Positions 29,201 through 35,728 of a DNA stretch of 64,000 nucleotides are shown here, one piece after another. Each line of letters opens with the position of its first letter. Within the stretch, counting starts at the first letter, position 1. Source of the stretch: Dyella sp. EPa41 (GTDB taxonomy: Bacteria; Pseudomonadota; Gammaproteobacteria; Xanthomonadales; Rhodanobacteraceae); NCBI RefSeq assembly GCF_016586165.1, contig NZ_BCPR01000015.1, positions 1 to 64,000 on the forward strand, given 5' to 3'. Made by a program: the position numbers and the translations under genes. The notes beneath the pieces were generated by a model. The model saw only the letters and a list, made by a program, of their open reading frames with translations. It ran no database searches and was not told the origin of the DNA.

Positions 29201-32200
29201 CGCGCCTGAAGCGTTACAGCGAAGCCAGTGTCATCAGTGCCGGGCGCGACATCGAACTGGCCGGCAACGTGCGCAACATCACCTCGACCATCGCCGCCAA
29301 CCGGCGTCTCATCATCAACGGTGGCGACTATGACGGCAGCACCGACACCTCCATCAACGGTTACCGGGTGCAAAACCTCGCGTGGGCGCCCAGCATCACG
29401 GTGACGCGTTCGGACGTGCTGAAAGTGGGTTGGGAGCGCGAGTCCTATAACGCCAGCGTGTGCGGGCCGATCAACGGCAAGGATCGCTGCTGGGTCCCCC
29501 AGCCTTACAAGGACTACACCGCGACCTATCCCGCCGGTGCGGACGGTGGCTCGCTCTCACTGACATTGGCTCCCGGCCAGGCGCCGAGCTGGTTGACCGT
29601 CGACACCGGCCCCCGCCTGGACAGCACCATGACGGGTGCCGCTGGCGTGGACATCCGTGGTCGCCGCATCGATAACGGCTACGTCGATCCGAACCACCCG
29701 CTGGACGCCATTACCACCTCTCTCAACGGTTCCGATCCAGCCGATCTGGGGCATGCCCAAGGCGCCAAGGCCGCGACCGCCGGTGATGTCCAGTCGGCAA
29801 ACCGCGACGGCGTCGATCGCACCGGCGTCGTGAGCGGCCTCAAGGGTACCGCCGTCGCCGGCACCACCCGCACCGGTGAATCGGCCGCACAGGTCGTGGG
29901 TAGTGCCGACCAGCTACTACCAGGCTACGTGCCGCCCTCCAACGGTGTGTATGGGCAGCACCCGGAGGCTGACGCGCCATTCCTGGTCACCACCGCCCCG
30001 CGCTTCGCCAAAGGGCCGGTCACCAGCTCCGACTACCTGCTGCGCGCCTTGCAGCAAGACCCGACCAACATCCACAAACGGCTGGGTGACGGCTACTACG
30101 AGCAGAACCTGGTACTGGACCAGATTCTGCAGCTCACCGGCCGCCGCAGTTTGAACGGTGGCGACCCCATGGCGCAGTACGGCGCCCTGATGGATGGCGC
30201 CGCCGCCGAAGCCGCACGTCTAGGGTTGCAACTGGGCGCACCGCTCACCACCGCGCAGATCGGTGCGCTCGACAGCGACATCGTGTGGTTGGTCGATCAG
30301 GTGGTAAATGGCCAGCACGTGCTCGTGCCCGTGGTGTACTTGAGCAAAGCCACGGCCGATCGCCTGAAAACCGACGGCGCCCTGATCGCCGGCGACACCG
30401 TCAACCTCGAAGCCAGCGGCACCGTGCGCAACGACGGCACCATCACCGGCGGCAAGGGCACCTGGCTCAGCGCCGGCACGCTCATCAACCAAGGCACCTT
30501 GAACGGTGGCCAGCAGCTGGGTATCCGCACGAGTGGTGACACGATCAACACCGGCACCCTGAAAGCGAACGCCATCGGCATCCAGGCCGGCGGCAGCGTG
30601 ATCAACGCCGCGCAGCCAGTCCCCTTGGGGGATACACCGCAAGTCAACGGACTCACTGCACAAGGTGGCGTGATCAGCGCGGGCACGGGCGGCCTGGCCA
30701 TCGTGGCCGACGGCGACATCATCCACAACGGCACCATCACCAGCCAGGGCGACGGCCTGCTCAAGGCCAAGCGCGACATCGTCGCCACGGCCAGCACCAT
30801 CGACATCGCCGGCAACGGTGCACTGATCGCCGACCGCGACATCACCTTCAACGCCACCGGCAAGACCACCACCAGCCGTGGCGCCAACTTCGACAGCACC
30901 GACACCACCACCCACACCGTCAGCACCGTCACCACTGGCGGCAACCTCGCCGTCGCATCCGGCGGCAACCTCACCAGCCACGGCGCGCAATTCCAGGCCG
31001 GCGACAAGCTGGCCGTGCGGGCTGACGGCACCATGACCTTGAACGCCGTCACCGACAGCACGTCCCGCGTCACGCACACGGGCGAAGGGAAAACGCAGGT
31101 CACCACCACCACGCGCGATGAAACCCTGCGCGGCACCACCCTCAGCGGCACGAACGGCGTGACGGCGTATGCCGTAGGCGACCTCACCGCCACCGCTGCG
31201 ACTATCACCTCCAACCAAGGCAAGGCGGTGGTAGCGTCCGAAGGCGACGTGAACCTGCAGACTGGCATTGAGTGCCACGACATCAGTCGTGACACGCAGA
31301 AACACGACGAAGGCACGTTCACCAGCACCAGCACTCGCACCCACGACGCCATCCATGACCAAGTCGCAGTCGGCACGCTGGTCAGCGGCGACAAGGTCAT
31401 CGTGCAAGGCACCAACGTCACCGTCACGGGCAGCAACGTCGTGTCCGATCACGGCACCACGCTGGTCGCCAAGAACAACCTCACCCTCCAGGCGGCCACG
31501 ACCACCACCACGCAAGAGCACAGCAAAGAGGTGGAGAAGAACGGCCTGATGGGCAACGGCGGTCCCTCCGTCACCCTCGGCACGCAAACCAAGAGTGCCG
31601 AGAACCGCAGCACCCAAACCTATGCGACCGCGTCCAACGTCGGCGCCGTGGACGGTAACGTCATCCTCGTCGCTGGCGACCACTACCAACAGATCGGCAG
31701 CAATGTCCTCGCGCCCAACGGCGACATCGACATCCACGCCAAGCGTGTGGACATCACCGAAGCGCGCGAGACCGGCACGCAAACCGACGAGACCCATTTC
31801 CGCCAGAGCGGCCTCACCGTCGCGGTTTCCTCGCCCGTGATCGCTGCGCTGCAAACCGCCAACGACATGCACCGCGCCGCCGGCAACACGAGCGATTCGC
31901 GCATGCAGGCCCTGGCGGGCGTCACCACCGGCCTGGCCGCGTACAACGCCGGTACGGCGGTCGCTGCCGATCCGCAGGCCGGCGGTGGTTTAGGTATTTC
32001 CGCCACTATCGGTTCGGCCCGCAGTGACAGCAAAACCACCACCACCAGCGACACCGCGGCCAGTTCCAACGTCACTGCCGGCGGCAACGTACGTATCAGC
32101 GCCACCGGTGGCGGTCAGGATTCCAACCTCACCATCCAGGGCAGCAACGTCCACGCCGACGGCATCGTCGGTCTCACCGCCGACAACAACATCAACCTGC

Positions 32201-34647
32201 TCGCCGCCAAAAACAGCGTGGACACCACCAGCACCAGCAGCAGCTCCAGCGGTGGTGTCGGCGTGGCCGCCACCGTCGGCTCCGGTGGCATGAGCATGGG
32301 CATCACCGCCAATGCCAGCGCCTCCAAGGGCAAGGGTAACGGCAGCGACGTCAGCTGGACCAACACCCACATTAGCGCGGGCGACAAAGTCATCCTCAGC
32401 TCCGGTGGCGACACCACCCTCAAGGGCGCCGTGGTCGATGCCAACCAGGTCATCGGTGACATCAAGGGCAACCTCAACATCGAGAGCCTGCAAGACACCA
32501 GCGACTACCGCAGCAAAAACCAGAGCCTCGGCGGCAGCGTCACCGTTGGCATGGGTGTCTCCGGCAGCGTCAACGCCAGCCAGCAGGCGATGGACAGCCA
32601 CTACGCCAGCGTCACCGAGCAGTCCGGTATTCACGCCGGCGACGGCGGCTTCCAGATCAAGGTCGGCGGCAACACCGACCTCAAGGGTGGCGTGATCACC
32701 TCCAGCGATCAGGCCGTCGCGGATGGCCTCAACCACTTCACCACCGGCACGCTCACGGTCAGCGACCTCACCAACAAGGCCGAGTACGGCGCCAGCAGCG
32801 TGAGTCTCGGCGGGGGTTACAGCAAAGGCCCGAGCGGCGTCGGCACCGACCAGAAGGGCCAGGCCACCACCGGCAACGCCGTGCCCGGCAGCACGCTGCC
32901 CAGCCTGGGGGGTCTCAGTGCCCAAACCCCGATCGCCCTCGGCGCCAGCGACAAGGACAGCAGCACCACCCGGAGCGGCATCAGCGGCGGCCAGATCACG
33001 ATCACGGATGACGCCGCCCAGCGTGCCCTCACCACCCAAGGTGGCCTAGCCGGCAAGGGGGCCGACGACACCCTCGCCAGCCTCAACCGCGATGTCGTCA
33101 CCGGCGTGGACGGCACCAACGCGCTCAAGCCGATCTTCAACGAAAAGGAGATTCAGGCCGACTTTGCCATTGCCGGAGGCTTCGCACGGGAAACGGGCAC
33201 CTTCATCAACAACAAGGCCAAGGAAACGGCGGACGCCAAACAAGCGCTCGCCGACGAAATGGCCAAGCCCGAGGGCGAACGCGATCTTCAACGCATCGAC
33301 CAACTGTCCGCCATCGTCAAAGACAACGCCACCTGGGCACCCGGCGGCACCGGTCGCGTCATCCTCACCGCCGTGACCGCCGCCATCGGCGGCAACGTCA
33401 CCGGCACCACCAGCGACCTCATCCAAAGCGCCGCCATCAACACCTTGCAAAGCCTCGGTGCGCAGCAGGTCAAAGTGATCGCCGACCAGCTCGGCAGCGA
33501 CGAAGCCCGTGCCGCCCTGCAGGGCCTCGTCGCCTGTGCGGGTGCCGCCGCGCAAAGCCAGAGCTGCGGCACGGCGGCCAGCGCCGCGGCCGCCAGTGTG
33601 GTCATCAACAACCTGCTCGATGGCCTCAATGGCATCACCGCCGGCACGCTCAGCGCCGCGGAAAAGGAAGCCCGCGCCGCCACCGTCGAAAACCTTGTCG
33701 CCGGCATCACCACCGCCCTGGGCGGCGACGCCTCCACCGCCGCCATCGCCGCCAAGATCGAAACCGAGAACAACCACCTCGGCCCCGGCATGAAGCTGTT
33801 GGGCTACCAACTGGGCCAGGACCAGGTAAAGCAGTTTGGTGACGAAATAACGAACGCCTGCACGACCGGCAGTGCCAGCGCCTGCCAGCAGACGTACGAC
33901 AAGTGGAAGGAAGTCTCCTATGCCCAGGGTGGCTTAGAGACACCCAAGCAGCGCGCCGATTGGGAAACGTTGGTCCAGGAGACCTATCAGCAGTACGTGA
34001 TCCCGCTCTGTGACCAGAATGCCACGTGCCTGCAGAACGCCTATGCGTCCATGGCGGCGGCGATGGTGGTGAATGCGGGCGATGCACCGGGGTTGCGCGA
34101 TAGCGTCAACACGGCGATGCGTGCAGCTAACGTGGCCAATGAGAATTGGGTGCGCGGTGGGCTAGAGTTCATTGGCGATGCCACCGCCATCGCCCAGCTA
34201 GGCGGGATGATCAACACCACGACTAAGGTCGTCTCGCGAACTGGTTCAACCATTGCCAGCGCAACGGCAGATGCGGAGGCGGGGACATCAGTTGCTTCGC
34301 ATCCGTCGAGAGACCTTGAAGCGATTGCGCCAGCGAAGCGTGACAATGGAACAACCGTGCTCGGTCACTATCCAGAATACGTGGAGATGTCAGATGCATC
34401 CATGGCGAGACGCTATCAGATCTCAGACGAGGTCTGGAACAGCATGTCAGAATTGGATCGCTGGACTGCAAATGCGAAATTTTTGGATAGAACGATTGAG
34501 CGTGGGGATGTGGTGAGACTAGCCACTCCTGTAGAAAATGCCCGCCCCGGTTCCTACTACGCGAAAGAGATTGAATACATGACTCAGCGCGGTTACACCG
34601 TTTCGTCTGACGGAAGAAGCTTGCTTCCCCCGGGAGTTAAGAAATGA
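23218..34647 (+). CDS. cdiA: CdiA-like contact-dependent inhibition toxin/adhesin (TpsA)
   Basis: A 3809-residue exported filamentous protein. It begins with an extended signal peptide (MNKHLYRIVFNHALG.., cleavage after ASA at 64). The TPS domain (about 65-310) has NPSGI (175-179) and CDGC (181-184). Next come a Ser/Gly/Pro linker (about 420-465), FHA-type repeats with a 200-residue super-repeat, a likely receptor-binding region (about 1895-2115), a conserved block with LGDGYYEQNLVLDQ (about 2240-2385), more repeats to about 3100, and a pretoxin region with ETENN (about 3516-3520) where many CdiAs have VENN. The last ~120 residues (VLGHYPEYVEM...EVWNSM...KFLDRTIERGD) are the toxin tip. I recall this tip from other polymorphic toxins but cannot name its activity. 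The stop overlaps the immunity gene (ATGA). Confidence 0.9.
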   Translation: MNKHLYRIVFNHALGLFQVVSELVRRPGCRATQGEGAVTAAVRPVSLSLWVAFGWIGLASVASAQITTDMQAPGNQRPTVMGAPNSAPLINIQTPSAAGVSRNTYSRFDVRSEGAVLNNSRTNTQTQLAGTVAGNPWLATGTAKVILNEVTGSHPSQLNGYIEVAGDRAQVVIANPSGIACDGCGVINANRFTLTTGAPVLNGGALDGYRVTGGAIQVNGKGLDASRANYADIIARAVEVNGGIWAPQLQVTTGANQVDADHTQVTAIRSTGNAPTFALDVGALGGMYSGKIQLLGTEHGVGARNAGTIGASSDDLIVTVDGRLENTGSLQSQSNTSISANGGMANAGMISAARELNVTTPADVDNSHGTLNAGRIAVDAGTLRNAGGIIMQAGLQAMALQAGALSNQNGRIGTTAGDAGGNGGDSSSSSGSTPPPAADPGVSGGGSTPPPDDGATGITPIAPLADGVLRIAGTLDNDGGRISAASGFDLTTNSGLANDGGHLDLRALTLIDGDLSNRGGELTIDGSATVHAHAVTNEGGQLTFNGPLALDAQTLTNRGGTLNQVDTNATSFQVFGTFDNSNGKLASNASQLAINSGALINEGGTITHAGLDGLRVITRALYGAGGKIATAGAVQLTAGAIDHQHATLTATQVNVIAMSLDNRGGTIAASGDDANTLQVTDALDNSNGGTIASNADLSLHANTLGNANGTIQHAGAGALRIDAVTLNGAGGTIASNGAFQLTGGAIDLSEGTTFAQQVRVDAGSLNHAGGSLTALGHDSLVLDARGAISNAHGTISTNGALQVSARSLDNTEGRLLAAGTSPSQLQVTDTLTNTHGTVGTIAATTVKAGNLINQSGTIHADGDSPLSITVDGLLDNSQHGVLATDGDMVITATTLDNTQGLIRQGAVDADGHFVPGSSGALTLTATTLHGQGGTLASNGALTLTGDIVDMSQGRTFAQDVTVDVGSLRTAGGSLQALGDGPLSLRVRHTLDNADGQIASNGALWLSAGALANVDGKLMAVGNEASQFIVDGRLDNTRGTLAAMGATTVHAGDLINQGGIVQVAGSSQEGTSLASPLTVTVDGLLDNSAKGVIASDDDMAVTASTLDNTEGTIQHAGPGTLTIQATTLNGQGGTIASNGAFSLTSGLTNLRDGTTSAQQIHIDTGSLITAGGHLTALADGRLDLHARDAIDNTAGQIATNGALQLTASSLTNAAGSILAAGTGATALTIDHAFDNTRGTLASAGTTTVRAGRLDNTSGQVQAASDAPLTLAIDDALVNDDGTLVTNGALALTAGSVSNHGGAIQAQQAIDANVEGTLDNNNGLLVAAGDLHVQAAALINRDTTQGVPAFDPAATDDAPPTGIYGNLVTVQADVFDNTHGQLHARDALTLQGRTPSGIALTNVGGVLDGTGAVAVNASTLDNTAGQLIQRGDTGTLTLDVSQALRNTAQGLIGAEGTAALHAGTFDNRGGITFARHDLTVLSDGDLLHRDGGQLQTNGSFHGVVNGAFDNSAGSIDATGSASLSAAILTNVGGQLLAGDKDIPNPEKGLSLSSATIDNRGGTIGNRAGDVRLQATRIDNSSNGTLVAQRDLNLDNVGWLDNTDGTTYATRHLSYQNGNATLDNTGGQFGAGDTAWLNLASLTNNSGRVQADTLWLTTPWLNNADGHVEANTQHTTLVTLNGLGYLRGVETLDVRFLGDYTHLAGQHFDSNGVLALTVDGTLTNQGTLQTAGELDITAGQLTNTAGAVINAGNSDGTAIAHIQAGGRIDNQAGASIEGDTLTLQASDVTNTGDILGDLVRIDANTLTNGADLGAADDPSAPYSTATLGAAKDLQLNVRDRLVNQNAWIFSQGNLVIAGSDARDDVGRPTQLTAEVLNRTGKIEVMGDLAIATQQLINERRVLEVETVALTPTEQAANKITETVVRYRYDDPDPLHRPPYVDPSQVISAEEIASAAAYCTSHQGSVGGRGERCTGYGDYAPNTPMYFEAIQTDTVTAVTRLKRYSEASVISAGRDIELAGNVRNITSTIAANRRLIINGGDYDGSTDTSINGYRVQNLAWAPSITVTRSDVLKVGWERESYNASVCGPINGKDRCWVPQPYKDYTATYPAGADGGSLSLTLAPGQAPSWLTVDTGPRLDSTMTGAAGVDIRGRRIDNGYVDPNHPLDAITTSLNGSDPADLGHAQGAKAATAGDVQSANRDGVDRTGVVSGLKGTAVAGTTRTGESAAQVVGSADQLLPGYVPPSNGVYGQHPEADAPFLVTTAPRFAKGPVTSSDYLLRALQQDPTNIHKRLGDGYYEQNLVLDQILQLTGRRSLNGGDPMAQYGALMDGAAAEAARLGLQLGAPLTTAQIGALDSDIVWLVDQVVNGQHVLVPVVYLSKATADRLKTDGALIAGDTVNLEASGTVRNDGTITGGKGTWLSAGTLINQGTLNGGQQLGIRTSGDTINTGTLKANAIGIQAGGSVINAAQPVPLGDTPQVNGLTAQGGVISAGTGGLAIVADGDIIHNGTITSQGDGLLKAKRDIVATASTIDIAGNGALIADRDITFNATGKTTTSRGANFDSTDTTTHTVSTVTTGGNLAVASGGNLTSHGAQFQAGDKLAVRADGTMTLNAVTDSTSRVTHTGEGKTQVTTTTRDETLRGTTLSGTNGVTAYAVGDLTATAATITSNQGKAVVASEGDVNLQTGIECHDISRDTQKHDEGTFTSTSTRTHDAIHDQVAVGTLVSGDKVIVQGTNVTVTGSNVVSDHGTTLVAKNNLTLQAATTTTTQEHSKEVEKNGLMGNGGPSVTLGTQTKSAENRSTQTYATASNVGAVDGNVILVAGDHYQQIGSNVLAPNGDIDIHAKRVDITEARETGTQTDETHFRQSGLTVAVSSPVIAALQTANDMHRAAGNTSDSRMQALAGVTTGLAAYNAGTAVAADPQAGGGLGISATIGSARSDSKTTTTSDTAASSNVTAGGNVRISATGGGQDSNLTIQGSNVHADGIVGLTADNNINLLAAKNSVDTTSTSSSSSGGVGVAATVGSGGMSMGITANASASKGKGNGSDVSWTNTHISAGDKVILSSGGDTTLKGAVVDANQVIGDIKGNLNIESLQDTSDYRSKNQSLGGSVTVGMGVSGSVNASQQAMDSHYASVTEQSGIHAGDGGFQIKVGGNTDLKGGVITSSDQAVADGLNHFTTGTLTVSDLTNKAEYGASSVSLGGGYSKGPSGVGTDQKGQATTGNAVPGSTLPSLGGLSAQTPIALGASDKDSSTTRSGISGGQITITDDAAQRALTTQGGLAGKGADDTLASLNRDVVTGVDGTNALKPIFNEKEIQADFAIAGGFARETGTFINNKAKETADAKQALADEMAKPEGERDLQRIDQLSAIVKDNATWAPGGTGRVILTAVTAAIGGNVTGTTSDLIQSAAINTLQSLGAQQVKVIADQLGSDEARAALQGLVACAGAAAQSQSCGTAASAAAASVVINNLLDGLNGITAGTLSAAEKEARAATVENLVAGITTALGGDASTAAIAAKIETENNHLGPGMKLLGYQLGQDQVKQFGDEITNACTTGSASACQQTYDKWKEVSYAQGGLETPKQRADWETLVQETYQQYVIPLCDQNATCLQNAYASMAAAMVVNAGDAPGLRDSVNTAMRAANVANENWVRGGLEFIGDATAIAQLGGMINTTTKVVSRTGSTIASATADAEAGTSVASHPSRDLEAIAPAKRDNGTTVLGHYPEYVEMSDASMARRYQISDEVWNSMSELDRWTANAKFLDRTIERGDVVRLATPVENARPGSYYAKEIEYMTQRGYTVSSDGRSLLPPGVKK
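25400..27130 (+). repeat. About 600-bp (200-residue) super-repeats inside cdiA
   Basis: The segment GGTIASNGAFxLT recurs at about 25408, 26011 and 26611, a period of 603 and 600 bp. Each unit runs through TFAQQV..GSL..AGGSL..AL, NGALxL, LxNTxGT and NQGG/NTSG blocks. These are in-frame coding repeats of the beta-helical shaft, diverged at the base level. Confidence 0.7.
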
Positions 34648-34931
34648 ATCCAGTGCAGTTCATCAAGGAACAGTTCGATAGATCGGGATTGGAGCTTGGT
34701 CGAACAACTATCGTGAGCTATAGCGAAAAAAGCTTTGGTGATTTCGTTGCTGAAGTAGAAACGATGCATGGATTGCTACGCATTGAAAGAGAGCGAGGCC
34801 AGTGTTTTGTTGACTATTTTGACGATACAACCGGCGCGTTTGTGCGAGGCGATATTAAGTGGCCGCAGCTCCTGCCCATATTTGAGAGTGGCTCATGGAG
34901 TTTGAGCGATCTACTTAAGGTATTGGGTTGA
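34644..34931 (+). CDS. cdiI: Putative CdiI immunity protein for the main CdiA tip
   Basis: A 95-residue acidic protein without a signal peptide. Its ATG overlaps the cdiA stop (ATGA, 34644-34647), the expected place and coupling for an immunity gene that protects the producer from its own toxin tip. The sequence (NPVQFIKEQFDRSGLELGRT...GDFVAEVETMHG) matches no family I can name. The DNA is clearly more A/T-rich than the body of cdiA, as is the toxin tip, suggesting that tip and immunity were acquired together. The function is inferred from position. Confidence 0.75.
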   Translation: MNPVQFIKEQFDRSGLELGRTTIVSYSEKSFGDFVAEVETMHGLLRIERERGQCFVDYFDDTTGAFVRGDIKWPQLLPIFESGSWSLSDLLKVLG

Positions 34932-35010
34932 GCTTGGTCATTAATTCGATGGCAGCTTTCAGATCACCAATGAAATGATATTCACGAACGCGCAATGGTG
35001 CCTGGGATAA

Positions 35011-35307
35011 TTTCTGCCAACCGTCGGTACACGCATTGACCGTTTTGGTGGTGAAGGCGGAAGTTACTTGGCACCTGAAGGCACGAGTTTAGCGGAGCGC
35101 GCACTTCCACCTGGAGTGAAAGCGGAGCCCTACTATGCCTATGAAGTTGTCAAGCCTCTACCTGTGGAGTCGGGGGTTTCTGCACCCTGGTTTGATCAGC
35201 CCGGTGGCGGTGTGCAATACAAAACTAGCATGAAGATTAGTGAATTCATTAAAGAAGGATATCTGCGTCGGGTAAGCGAAGGAGAACGTGGTGCCGGCCC
35301 CAACTGA
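35011..35307 (+). pseudogene. Orphan TNT-type toxin tip without a start (NAD glycohydrolase domain)
   Basis: After an in-frame TAA at 35008-35010 the frame reads a TNT domain (tuberculosis necrotizing toxin family, NAD+ glycohydrolases). It contains RIDRFGGEGGSYLAPEGTSL with Arg and Tyr eight residues apart as in the TNT catalytic pair, then AERALPPG, YEVVKPLP, and WFDQPGGGVQY carrying the conserved Gln. There is no ATG with a ribosome-binding site and no CdiA delivery region in frame; the only early start-like codon is TTG at 35068, inside the domain. It therefore looks like a displaced CdiA-CT tip. The next gene overlaps its end and resembles the matching immunity family. Confidence 0.8.
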
Positions 35308-35725
35308 GAATGAATTGATTGAAAAGATCCAACGGGCCGCGGTGGATTTGGCAGGGAAAATTGGAGTCCCGGCCTACCGTGCTGTGCCTCCCTTGGAGCC
35401 TACGGAGAACGGAAGTCCGCATATAGAAATTCACGGCAATAAGTGCGCGTATGTAATTACGGAGCGTGGAAGTGAGATTGAGCGAAGGGAGACTGCCGAC
35501 CTGGATAGGTTGCTCTATTGGATATTCGATGCGTTAACGTTTGACATGGCTGCCAGCTACGAACTTTCGCATCGAATATCAGGCGAAGACTCTCGACGGA
35601 TAATGTTTTCCCATCAGTTGATGCTTCTGGAAAAACTTAGTCCGTCGTGGGCGCAGAGAAAAGGGGATGAAATTAACGCTTTGCTTTTGAAGTTTCCCTT
35701 CGTTGACCAGCCTGATTCTATGTAG
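35288..35725 (+). CDS. Imm63-like immunity protein
   Basis: A 145-residue cytoplasmic protein. The pattern HIEIHGNKCAYVITERGSEIERRET..DLDRLLYWIFDALTFDMA..YELSHRI..DSRR..FSHQLMLLEKLSPSWAQR is the one I associate with the Imm63 family, which accompanies TNT and other polymorphic toxins. It starts (GTG 35288 or GTG 35291, after AAGGAG) inside the end of the orphan TNT tip. An intact immunity gene beside a start-less toxin could protect against siblings that still deploy the TNT tip. A/T-rich compared with cdiA. Confidence 0.75.
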   Translation: MVPAPTENELIEKIQRAAVDLAGKIGVPAYRAVPPLEPTENGSPHIEIHGNKCAYVITERGSEIERRETADLDRLLYWIFDALTFDMAASYELSHRISGEDSRRIMFSHQLMLLEKLSPSWAQRKGDEINALLLKFPFVDQPDSM

Positions 35726-35728
35726 CTG

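Noticed and set aside
30220..31872. Minus-strand 550-codon frame opposite cdiA
   Set aside because: Shadow of the repetitive cdiA coding sequence.
21414..34647. Plain adhesin or hemolysin two-partner system rather than CDI
   Set aside because: The overlapping small gene after the stop, the pretoxin region, and the orphan tip-immunity array are hallmarks of CDI rather than of FhaB- or ShlA-type loci.
34932..35010. Additional toxin remnant upstream of the TNT tip
   Set aside because: Too short; all frames contain stops, and a DGSFQI-like segment is not enough to assign a source.
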